Shown one piece after another: positions 1 through 4,469 of a DNA stretch of 5,154 bases (its first letter is position 1; every line of letters begins with the position of its first letter). The notes under the pieces are model-generated. The model worked only from the letters and a program-made list of their open reading frames with translations. It was not told the DNA's origin and ran no database searches. Where the stretch lies: positions 423 to 5,576 of the forward strand of contig MGOH01000073.1 of the NCBI GenBank assembly GCA_001795315.1, written 5' to 3'. Origin of the DNA: Chloroflexi bacterium RBG_19FT_COMBO_48_23. GTDB taxonomy: Bacteria > Chloroflexota > Dehalococcoidia > GIF9 > UBA5620. The position numbers were made by a program, and so were the translations under genes.

Positions 1-142
1 CCACTTTTTGCCCCTGGGCTTCATCAATATCGGCAATAACGACATTAGACTTTTCCATGGCAAAAGCTAAGACTATAGCCCGACCGATGTTCGAGCCACC
101 GCCGGTAACAATCACCGCCTTACCAGCCAGATTCAAATCCAC
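1..142 (-). CDS. Short-chain dehydrogenase/reductase (SDR), N-terminal 47 residues, cut by window edge
   Basis: The visible N-terminus begins VDLNLAGKAVIVTGGGSNIG and continues to a VVIADID segment. This is the classical SDR Rossmann start: beta-1, then the glycine-rich TGxxxGxG dinucleotide-binding loop at residues 14-21 (TGGGSNIG), helix A, and beta-2 ending in an acidic residue. D40 in VIADID at the end of beta-2 is the position that usually selects NAD(H) over NADP(H), so NAD(H) use is inferred. The start is GTG at 142, supported by a GGAGG ribosome site 8 nt upstream; no in-frame ATG competes. The Ser-Tyr-Lys catalytic residues lie outside the window, so the substrate cannot be named. 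The gene starts about 30 nt after the SRP RNA on the same strand with no obvious terminator between, so some co-transcription from the SRP promoter is possible. Confidence 0.85.
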   Translation of the reverse strand, partial: MDLNLAGKAVIVTGGGSNIGRAIVLAFAMEKSNVVIADIDEAQGQKV

Positions 143-150
143 CTATCAAG

Positions 151-155
151 CCTCC
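151..155 (-). promoter_or_regulatory. Ribosome binding site fixing the GTG start of the SDR gene
   Basis: On the minus strand GGAGG (155 to 151) lies 8 nt before the GTG at 142-140. It is the reason for choosing GTG as the start, because no ATG is available at the N-terminus of the Rossmann fold. Confidence 0.75.
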
Positions 156-171
156 GATTTTCCTAAAACAT

Positions 172-441
172 GGGTCGTGCACCGACTGTCGATTCCTGTC
201 CTCTAGCTTGCCCCGGCTAGCCAGCTCCGACCAGGTAGCCTTGCGGCACCCGGAGTATACTATTTACCGCTGCTTCCTTCCGGACCTGACGGGATTCATA
301 GCCCTCCGCCGCGCAAGACCCAGCCCTCAACGCCGCTTTACCGCAGCAGTCCCAAAATACAAAACCCTCGAGTCGGGATTCAACCCCGCTATAGCGGATC
401 TCGGGTACAGGGCACCGCTAGTTCCCCGTCTAGCACGACCC
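172..441 (-). ncRNA. ffs: Signal recognition particle RNA, large (Alu-domain-containing) bacterial type
   Basis: This is the RNA core of the signal recognition particle, which binds Ffh and targets nascent membrane and secreted proteins to FtsY. The hallmark is the helix 8 tip on the minus strand, GTCAGGTCC-GGAA-GGAAGCAGC, with its GGAA tetraloop at 281-278, the Ffh binding site. The 5' part carries the Alu domain: CTAG-N8-CTAG (helix 3) followed by GGTGCCCTGTACC (helix 4), with loops containing GGGG and CCC that can kiss. The 3' part has the conserved GAATCGACAG stretch. The ends are set by a perfect 9-bp closing helix, GGGTCGTGC (441 to 433) with GCACGACCC (180 to 172), giving about 270 nt, similar to the B. 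subtilis scRNA and much longer than the E. coli 4.5S form. The precise ends are inferred from that helix. An apparent plus-strand reading frame over it is a shadow. Confidence 0.96.
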
Positions 442-447
442 AATCAC

Positions 448-476
448 ATACTACTATGGAGCTTTGAACTTTGCAA
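448..476 (-). promoter_or_regulatory. Sigma-70-type promoter of the SRP RNA
   Basis: On the minus strand, TTGCAA (476-471) and TAGTAT (453-448) are separated by exactly 17 nt. Each matches the sigma-70 consensus at 4 of 6 positions. The predicted start, about 7 nt below the -10 box, falls on G441, the first base of the SRP RNA closing helix, so promoter and RNA boundary support one another. The -35 box lies only 2 nt after the stop codon of the metallophosphoesterase gene. Confidence 0.75.
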
Positions 477-478
477 TA

Positions 479-1210
479 CTACCAGCCCACACTTAAGCGC
501 AAAATGAGCGGCGTCGGCAATCCCTGCTCCTCCATCTTTTTCTGGGTAGCTTGAATATCATATTCCACCCGGTAATGATGAACAGTCCGAGCCTCAGTAT
601 CATAAAGAGCATAGCTCGCCCTGGGATCACCATCTCTAGGCTGTCCCACACCGCCGGGATTGAGAATCATACGCCTCTTTCCCAGTTGCAATTCAGCACC
701 TTCTGGAAATATCTCGTAGACCGCCTTAGTATCGATAAGCTCGAAGATGAGCGGAGCATGGGAATGCCCTACGAGGCAGTAAGTCGTTTCAAAATAGGCG
801 AAATTTTCCTGTGCCCCCTCGACTGACAAAATATATTCCCAAATGGGCTCCCGTGGGCTGCCATGAACCAGTGTAAAATCTTCCTGACAAATGCTAAGCG
901 GTAAATTTTGCAGGTACTCTATATTTTCGGCAGTTAATTGCTGAGCTGTCCATTGACAAGCTCGAGCCGCCACAGGATTGAAGTCAGCGGTATCCATCTT
1001 GCCTATCGCTGCCCAATCGTGATTGCCGGCAACACAAATATGCTCAAACTGACGCAGGCGCTCAATGCACTCGTTAGGGTCAGGGCCATAGCCCACCACG
1101 TCACCGAGACACCAAATCTTGTCAAAGCCCCCCCTGCCATCAGCATCACGAAGCACCGCCTCAAAAGCTGTCAGATTGCTGTGGATATCGCCGATGATTG
1201 CATACCGCAT
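479..1210 (-). CDS. Calcineurin-like metallophosphoesterase, YfcE/ApaH-like (243 aa)
   Basis: Predicted cytoplasmic di-metal phosphoesterase. All motifs of the calcineurin-like fold appear in order: GDIHSN (7-12), GDVVGYGPDP (36-45), GNHD (62-65), VHGSP (115-119) and GHSHAP (148-153). The expected metal ligands D8, H10, D37, N63, H116, H149 and H151 are all present, so the enzyme should be active. A C-terminal NPGGVGQPRDGDPRASY segment (184-200) is typical of the single-domain bacterial subfamily related to YfcE and diadenosine-tetraphosphatase-like proteins. Its length is normal for that group. The substrate cannot be told from sequence: cyclic nucleotides, phosphodiesters and dinucleoside polyphosphates are all used in this superfamily. 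The ATG at 1210 has no Shine-Dalgarno but sits about 9 nt below a good -10 box, suggesting a leaderless message. The gene leads a minus-strand series ahead of the SRP RNA, with no terminator between them. Confidence 0.93.
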   Translation of the reverse strand: MRYAIIGDIHSNLTAFEAVLRDADGRGGFDKIWCLGDVVGYGPDPNECIERLRQFEHICVAGNHDWAAIGKMDTADFNPVAARACQWTAQQLTAENIEYLQNLPLSICQEDFTLVHGSPREPIWEYILSVEGAQENFAYFETTYCLVGHSHAPLIFELIDTKAVYEIFPEGAELQLGKRRMILNPGGVGQPRDGDPRASYALYDTEARTVHHYRVEYDIQATQKKMEEQGLPTPLILRLSVGW

Positions 1211-1218
1211 GCCGTATA

Positions 1219-1247
1219 ACTATACCATCCGAAGGATAATTTGTTAA
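1219..1247 (-). promoter_or_regulatory. Promoter of the metallophosphoesterase gene, predicting a leaderless mRNA
   Basis: On the minus strand, TTAACA (1247-1242, 5 of 6 to consensus) and TATAGT (1224-1219, 5 of 6) are separated by 17 nt. The -10 box ends 8 nt before the ATG at 1210, so a start 6-8 nt downstream leaves a 5' leader of about 0-3 nt. No ribosome binding site lies in the usual place, which agrees with this. Confidence 0.75.
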
Positions 1248-1265
1248 GTTTGAGGCTTAAGGGTA

Positions 1266-1293
1266 TGGACAAAAGAATAGAAACAGGTAAAAT
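1266..1293 (+). promoter_or_regulatory. Promoter of the gamma-glutamylcyclotransferase-like gene
   Basis: TGGACA (1266-1271, 5 of 6) and TAAAAT (1288-1293, 5 of 6) are spaced by 16 nt. Transcription would start near 1300, leaving a leader of about 38 nt that contains the ribosome binding site. It is divergent from the metallophosphoesterase promoter, with 18 nt between the two -35 boxes. Confidence 0.6.
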
Positions 1294-1325
1294 AGTGCTA
1301 CAGATAAGCCCAGCAGGAGCATGTC

Positions 1326-1331
1326 AGGAGA
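1326..1331 (+). promoter_or_regulatory. Ribosome binding site choosing a GTG start
   Basis: AGGAGA lies 6 nt before GTG at 1338. An ATG at 1336 overlaps this GTG in another frame but opens no long protein, so the SD and frame together select GTG. Confidence 0.7.
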
Positions 1332-1337
1332 GACAAT

Positions 1338-1736
1338 GTGTATTACTTCGCTTATGCCTCTAATTTGAACCGGAAACAGATGGCGGAGCGGGCTCCGGAA
1401 AGTAAGCCAAAGTTCATCGCCACTCTGCCTAATTTCAAACTCAGCTTCACCGCACGGCCAGGGCGGCAAGGCGGAGTTGCCAGCATAACTCCACATAGAG
1501 GAGAAAAGGTTCTAGGGGCTGTTTACGAAATATCTGAGAGAGACTTGAAGCGGCTGGATGGTCACGAAGGTTATCCCACTACTTACGATAGAAGAAAGGT
1601 TACGGTCTGGACCGAGACCAACGAATCAATAGAGGCTATTGCTTATATCAAGATAGACCAATCACGCGCACTGCCACCATCGCCGGAATACCTGGCGGTC
1701 ATTCAGCAGGGATACAGGGACTGGCAAATAGTTTGA
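1338..1736 (+). CDS. Gamma-glutamylcyclotransferase-like (GGCT/AIG2 fold) protein, 132 aa
   Basis: The N-terminus, YYFAYASNLN (2-11), is the substrate-binding loop of the GGCT-like fold (family form YFaYGSNL), where the gamma-glutamyl group is held. The segment LDGHEGYPTTY (73-83) carries E77, aligned with the catalytic acid, and GAVYEI (60-65) is the usual preceding beta strand. Length is typical for a single-domain member. Known family reactions release 5-oxoproline from gamma-glutamyl amino acids or from gamma-glutamyl-amine isopeptides; which applies here is not visible. Translation starts at GTG, supported by AGGAGA 6 nt upstream. The gene has its own promoter and ends 2 nt from the stop of the opposing zinc-ribbon gene, so it is probably a single-gene unit. 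Glycine 7 of the usual YGSN motif is alanine here, a mild and tolerated change. Confidence 0.9.
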   Translation: MYYFAYASNLNRKQMAERAPESKPKFIATLPNFKLSFTARPGRQGGVASITPHRGEKVLGAVYEISERDLKRLDGHEGYPTTYDRRKVTVWTETNESIEAIAYIKIDQSRALPPSPEYLAVIQQGYRDWQIV

Positions 1737-1738
1737 GA

Positions 1739-2182
1739 TTAGCCTTCTGACCTGGTATTAGTTTCTATATCTATAAGCACATAACAGAGGTCAGAAAAGG
1801 CTAGCAGAAACAAGCCAATTAATATCGAAACTACCACACCGACAACCGCTATGCCCACCATCCCGGGACCTGTACTCCAGGGGATAAACTCGCTAAATGC
1901 TCCCGTGCCCTGGGCTGCTATCACTGCCAGAGCAATTGAAAAAATGGTACCACCAACCATCAACACCCAGCCGATAATTCTATAAACAGTGGCAACTGCC
2001 CTCAAAGCCCCATATTTCGTAGTTGGTGCAGTTTCTCTCGGTGTCGGCTTAGCAACCGGTACTGGCTGCGGCTCCCAAACCTCCTGTTGGCTTGCAACCG
2101 GCAATCTTCCTCCACAAGTAGTGCAAAACTGCGGGCCGGTACTTTCCTTGCCACAACTTGGGCATTTAACCATTTGTTGCAT
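1739..2182 (-). CDS. Zinc-ribbon membrane protein of unknown function (147 aa)
   Basis: An N-terminal zinc ribbon has four cysteines in two CxxC knuckles (C7, C10, C20, C23). It is followed by a Pro/Ala/Thr-rich flexible stretch (about 28-55), then two hydrophobic segments (about 66-90 and 108-130), and a short tail carrying the motif LIDIETNTR (136-144). That IDIE-NTR ending recurs in small bacterial membrane proteins whose function is unknown. A likely topology is two helices with the ribbon and tail on the cytoplasmic side; this is inferred. The start MQQMVKCP closely matches the MEQMVRCP start of the upstream neighbour, so the two are tandem relatives, 25 nt apart and probably co-transcribed. 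The ATG at 2182 is preferred over M4 because an AGAGAGG site lies 12 nt upstream. No enzymatic domain is visible, and a sensor or assembly role would be a guess. Confidence 0.82.
   Translation of the reverse strand: MQQMVKCPSCGKESTGPQFCTTCGGRLPVASQQEVWEPQPVPVAKPTPRETAPTTKYGALRAVATVYRIIGWVLMVGGTIFSIALAVIAAQGTGAFSEFIPWSTGPGMVGIAVVGVVVSILIGLFLLAFSDLCYVLIDIETNTRSEG
1741..1802. repeat. Long inverted repeat spanning the 3' end of the zinc-ribbon gene
   Basis: TTCTGACCT (1745-1753) and AGGTCAGAA (1788-1796) are perfect 9-bp complements. The pairing extends outward by AGCC (1741-1744) with GGCT (1799-1802) after a 2-nt AA bulge, for 13 bp in all. The loop is 34 nt. It ends beside the stop codons of two convergent genes, so a transcription-end or RNA-stability role is possible, but no T-tract follows on either strand. 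Confidence 0.6.
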
Positions 2183-2201
2183 GCTTTATCAAAGCCTCTC
2201 T
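2183..2201 (-). promoter_or_regulatory. Ribosome binding site with a small hairpin in the spacer
   Basis: On the minus strand AGAGAGG (2201-2195) is followed by GCTTT-GAT-AAAGC (2195-2183), a 5-bp stem with a 3-nt loop directly abutting the ATG at 2182. The 12-nt spacing is long for a ribosome site; folding this hairpin would shorten it. The interpretation is inferred. Confidence 0.4.
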
Positions 2202-2207
2202 GCCGCA

Positions 2208-2663
2208 TCACAAAGTAAATGGAAGCTGGGCATTGAAAGCAAGAACCATCACCACAACAACAATCAAGTATATTATGCCACCAATTAACACCCCCAGTAA
2301 TAACATGCGCCACCACAAGCCCCAGGCCAGACCCCAGGTAGGCTTAACTTCGACCTGCTGGCGATAGGCAACGGAACTCACTACTTTGGCAGGCACCTCT
2401 TTAGTTGGGGCAGCTGGCACTTGCTGAGCTGGGGCGGCTGATACCTGTTGAACCTGTGCAGCCGGCACTTGTTGAGCCGTAGCAATCAATCCAGCTCCGC
2501 AACTGCCACAAAACTGCTGCCCGCCTATATTCTGAAAGCCACATTTAGGACACGTAACTTTTTGCGACACCTCAGCAATGAGCTTTGCTCCACACTTACC
2601 ACAAAACGGTTGCCCGACAGGATTTTCCGTACCACAGTTAGGACATCTGACCATCTGCTCCAT
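2208..2663 (-). CDS. Double zinc-ribbon, single-pass membrane protein of unknown function (151 aa)
   Basis: Two zinc ribbons stand in tandem: C7, C10, C21, C24 and C38, C41, C52, C55. The two units are near copies (CPNCG...FCGKCGAKL and CPKCG...FCGSCGAGL), pointing to internal duplication. A Pro/Ala/Gln-rich hinge with repeated QQV(P/S)AA units (about 64-92) follows. Then comes a tryptophan-rich approach (WGLAWGLWW, 110-118) and one transmembrane helix (about 118-143) close to the C-terminus. It is thus probably tail-anchored with the ribbons in the cytoplasm, which is an inference. The start is secure: AAGGAGGT lies 7 nt before the ATG, and a matched promoter lies above. It is the first gene of a two-gene unit with its smaller relative. 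No catalytic motif is visible; ribbons of this type often bind protein or nucleic acid partners, but none can be named here. Confidence 0.85.
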   Translation of the reverse strand: MEQMVRCPNCGTENPVGQPFCGKCGAKLIAEVSQKVTCPKCGFQNIGGQQFCGSCGAGLIATAQQVPAAQVQQVSAAPAQQVPAAPTKEVPAKVVSSVAYRQQVEVKPTWGLAWGLWWRMLLLGVLIGGIIYLIVVVVMVLAFNAQLPFTL

Positions 2664-2670
2664 ATCACTG

Positions 2671-2678
2671 ACCTCCTT
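2671..2678 (-). promoter_or_regulatory. Full-consensus Shine-Dalgarno of the double zinc-ribbon gene
   Basis: AAGGAGGT (2678-2671, minus strand) lies 7 nt before the ATG at 2663. It is the strongest ribosome site in the window, in contrast to the SD-less thiL start across the same intergenic region. Confidence 0.85.
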
Positions 2679-2692
2679 ACCCGTTTAATCGC

Positions 2693-2721
2693 ATTATATA
2701 ACTTGTATCTGACACATACAA
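2693..2721 (-). promoter_or_regulatory. Promoter of the zinc-ribbon gene pair
   Basis: On the minus strand, a perfect TATAAT (2698-2693) lies 17 nt below TTGTAT (2721-2716). The -35 box keeps only the TTG of consensus. Transcription would start near 2686, leaving a leader of about 23 nt with the consensus Shine-Dalgarno. The -35 box and most of the spacer lie inside a 19-bp palindrome, so the promoter is probably regulated. Confidence 0.7.
2703..2721. promoter_or_regulatory. 19-bp palindrome, candidate repressor operator
   Basis: TTGTATCTGACACATACAA has dyad symmetry around A2712, with 8 of 9 half-site pairs matching; the only mismatch is C2709/C2715. It covers the -35 box and most of the -35/-10 spacer of the zinc-ribbon promoter, a classic place for a dimeric repressor. 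The regulator is not in the window. Confidence 0.55.
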
Positions 2722-2767
2722 TACTTTTCAGGAAAAACGAGTGAAGTTTAGGCAAATATAGCCTGTA

Positions 2768-2776
2768 TGTTATAAT
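2768..2776 (+). promoter_or_regulatory. Extended -10 promoter of thiL, predicting a leaderless mRNA
   Basis: TGT-TATAAT (2768-2776) is a perfect -10 box with the TGn extension. The -35 region is weak; TAGGCA at 2749-2754, 16 nt upstream, is the best match at 4 of 6. The ATG at 2784 starts 7 nt after the -10 box, so transcription should begin at or 1 nt before the start codon. No Shine-Dalgarno exists between them. Confidence 0.72.
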
Positions 2777-2783
2777 CGCAGCA

Positions 2784-3794
2784 ATGAAGGTATCTGAGTT
2801 AGGCGAATTTGGCTTGATTGAGCTTTTAGCCGATATCATTGATAGAAATAGAAATCCGCAGGATGGCTCATGGCAACAGCTACTCATCGGTATAGGTGAC
2901 GATGCCGCCGCCTGGAAAAGTGAAAATGCCATCCAGTTAGCCACTACGGATAGCCTTGTCCAAGATACGCACTTCGACTTGAACATCACCACCTGGGAGG
3001 AACTGGGCTGGAAAGCCATTGCCGTGAACCTGAGCGACATCGCTGCTATGGGTGGCATTCCCAAATATGCCCTGATTTCCCTGGCTTTGCCCGGCGAACT
3101 CGAAACAGACTGCATAGAGAATCTATACAAAGGCATGGCTCACATAGCCAAACAGTTCGCAGTTGCCATAGTCGGTGGTAACATCGCTTCCGCCAGCAAA
3201 ACAATGATTTCTGTCACCGTTCTAGGTAATCTGGACTCTACTTCCACGCTCACCCGCTTGGCAGCGGTACCGGGCGACCAGGTAGCCGTTACCGGATATC
3301 TTGGGCTGTCTGCTGCCGGATTCAGAATGCTAAAGCAACATCTCAAATTCGACGTTGAAACCACTCAACTTTTACGCGAGGCACATTTAACGCCGATGCC
3401 CAGAATAGATGAGGGGCAAATTCTGCTGCATCGCGGAGTTAAAGCTGCTATAGATATAAGCGATGGTCTGCTCGCCGACCTGACACATATATGCAAGGCA
3501 AGCAAAGTCAGCGCCCGGATAAACGCAAACGCCGTGCCAGTCCATCCAGCGCTTAAGAAAAACTTCAAATCAGACTACTTACAACTAGCCTTAAGTAGCG
3601 GCGAAGACTATGAGCTGCTGTTCACTGCCAGCAGTCAGATCATTAACAGGTTAAAGAAAGTCATGCCTTGTCCTATAACCGTGATTGGAGACATAACTCA
3701 AGAAAAACCGGGGCAGGTGACTCTCATTAACGCTGAGGGTAAAATTATCCCCTGGCAAAAAGCCGGCTGGGAGCATTTCAAATCTCAAAAATGA
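2784..3794 (+). CDS. thiL: Thiamine-monophosphate kinase ThiL (336 aa)
   Basis: ThiL phosphorylates thiamine monophosphate with ATP to give thiamine diphosphate, the active cofactor, in the cytoplasm. The family signatures appear in order: GEFGLI (7-12), GIGDDAA (36-42, metal/nucleotide aspartates D39-D40), TTDSLVQDTHF (54-64), GWKAIAVNLSDIAAMGG (75-91), a VGGN loop (130-133), DISDGL (224-229) and GEDYELLF (273-280). Length is normal. One oddity is N133: most ThiL proteins have aspartate there (GGD), a residue near the metal site. The start is fixed by the GEFGLI motif close to the N-terminus and the lack of other in-frame starts nearby. The promoter puts the transcript start at the ATG, so no TPP riboswitch can precede it. 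It leads an operon with tsaE and tsaB, overlapping tsaE by ATGA. Confidence 0.96.
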   Translation: MKVSELGEFGLIELLADIIDRNRNPQDGSWQQLLIGIGDDAAAWKSENAIQLATTDSLVQDTHFDLNITTWEELGWKAIAVNLSDIAAMGGIPKYALISLALPGELETDCIENLYKGMAHIAKQFAVAIVGGNIASASKTMISVTVLGNLDSTSTLTRLAAVPGDQVAVTGYLGLSAAGFRMLKQHLKFDVETTQLLREAHLTPMPRIDEGQILLHRGVKAAIDISDGLLADLTHICKASKVSARINANAVPVHPALKKNFKSDYLQLALSSGEDYELLFTASSQIINRLKKVMPCPITVIGDITQEKPGQVTLINAEGKIIPWQKAGWEHFKSQK

Positions 3795-4276
3795 ACGCCG
3801 AAATGACAGTTATAAAATTAATATCCCACAGCCAGGAGCAGACTCAGCGCCTGGGAATACGCCTCGGCGAACTGGCTCAGGCGAGTGATGTACTTCTCCT
3901 AACCGGAAACCTGGGAAGCGGCAAGACCTGCCTGACACAGGGCATCGCCTGGGGACTTGGCGTCAAAGAATATGCCTTCAGCCCATCATTCGTCATAATG
4001 AGAGAATACCACGGCAGGCTAACCTTATACCATCTAGACTTCTACCGACTCGACCGCATTGAAGAAATCGCAGATTTAGGGCTTGACGAATATCTCTATG
4101 GCAAAGGCGTCTGCGTAGTGGAATGGGCGGAGAACGGCATGGCAGTGCTGCCTGAAGAACATCTTCTGATTAATCTTAGCTACATATCCGATACCGAGCG
4201 CTCCATCAGCTTCGAGCCCAAAGGTAATCGCTATATCAATTTATTGAAATCTCTTAATCTGGACCCAAAAACATGA
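3791..4276 (+). CDS. tsaE: tRNA t6A37 biosynthesis ATPase TsaE (161 aa)
   Basis: TsaE is the P-loop ATPase that binds the TsaB-TsaD complex and is needed for repeated cycles of threonylcarbamoyl transfer to A37 of tRNAs reading ANN codons. The Walker A loop GNLGSGKT is at 39-46, the SPSF segment at 64-67 (family SPTF), HLDFYRL at 81-87 with the conserved aspartate D83 and tyrosine Y85, and EWAE at 111-114 with the conserved tryptophan. Length is typical. The start at 3791 overlaps the thiL stop by ATGA; no good Shine-Dalgarno is at standard distance, so translational coupling to thiL is likely. An internal ATG at residue 5 is a weaker alternative. The gene ends in another ATGA (4273-4276), which opens only a short frame running into the downstream repeat. 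Confidence 0.96.
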   Translation: MNAEMTVIKLISHSQEQTQRLGIRLGELAQASDVLLLTGNLGSGKTCLTQGIAWGLGVKEYAFSPSFVIMREYHGRLTLYHLDFYRLDRIEEIADLGLDEYLYGKGVCVVEWAENGMAVLPEEHLLINLSYISDTERSISFEPKGNRYINLLKSLNLDPKT

Positions 4277-4295
4277 GGTTATTTAGTAACAAAAC

Positions 4296-4458
4296 TGTCA
4301 TTGCGAGCCCTTCGCCTAGTGTCATTCTGAGCGCAGCGAAGAATCTCAGCCTTTCGCCCGCTCATTCTGAGCTTGTCGAAGAATTTCCTCTCGGGATAAA
4401 CTCCGCGTGGCAATCTCTTATTTCAGATTGCTTCGTCGCTATGCTCCTCGCAATGACA
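4296..4458. repeat. 163-bp palindromic mosaic repeat (MITE/REP-like) between tsaE and tsaB
   Basis: Perfect 12-bp terminal inverted repeats, TGTCATTGCGAG (4296-4307) and CTCGCAATGACA (4447-4458), bound the element. The right arm holds a hairpin, GCAATCT (4410-4416) with AGATTGC (4425-4431), then a CTTCGTCGCTATGCTCCTCGC stretch typical of interspersed palindromic repeats seen in many environmental genomes. The interior holds two copies of a second palindromic unit. It encodes no transposase, and its reading frames (with peptides such as VILSAAKNL) are translation artefacts. No clear target-site duplication is seen; A-rich flanks on both sides make this hard to judge. Transcribed as part of the operon RNA, it would fold strongly. 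Confidence 0.85.
4322..4386 (+). repeat. Two direct copies of a 'cattctgag-cgaagaat' palindromic unit, 40-bp period
   Basis: TCATTCTGAG recurs at 4322-4331 and 4362-4371, and CGAAGAAT at 4337-4344 and 4377-4384, so two units of about 25 bp lie at a period of 40 bp. Each is itself palindromic (ATTCT...AGAAT). They differ from the outer inverted repeat family, so the element is a composite of two repeat families. Confidence 0.8.
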
Positions 4459-4469
4459 AAAAGGGCTCC

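Noticed and set aside
156..171. Intrinsic terminator after the SRP RNA
   Set aside because: A short U-rich AUGUUUUA tract follows the closing helix, but no local hairpin stands before it, so I do not annotate a terminator.
208..507. Plus-strand 99-residue reading frame
   Set aside because: It lies almost wholly over the SRP RNA gene on the other strand, and its peptide shows no domain; the RNA explains the conservation.
551..826. Plus-strand frames (551-826 and 938-1219) opposite the metallophosphoesterase
   Set aside because: They are antisense shadows of a gene with all metal-binding motifs intact, and have no domains of their own.
2664..2783. TPP riboswitch upstream of thiL
   Set aside because: No THI-box sequence is seen and the predicted transcript start is at the ATG, leaving no leader.
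2525..3136. Minus-strand 203-residue frame across the zinc-ribbon/thiL intergenic region
   Set aside because: It overlaps thiL antisense and the zinc-ribbon gene in another frame, and has no ribosome site or recognisable domain.
4322..4386. CRISPR array
   Set aside because: Only two units are present, each palindromic and part of a larger inverted-repeat element; there are no regular spacers and no cas genes.
4407..4469. N-terminal 21-residue extension of TsaB from a GTG start
   Set aside because: The added residues are encoded by the repeat's right arm, and homologues begin at the M-LAIDTS pattern starting at 4470.
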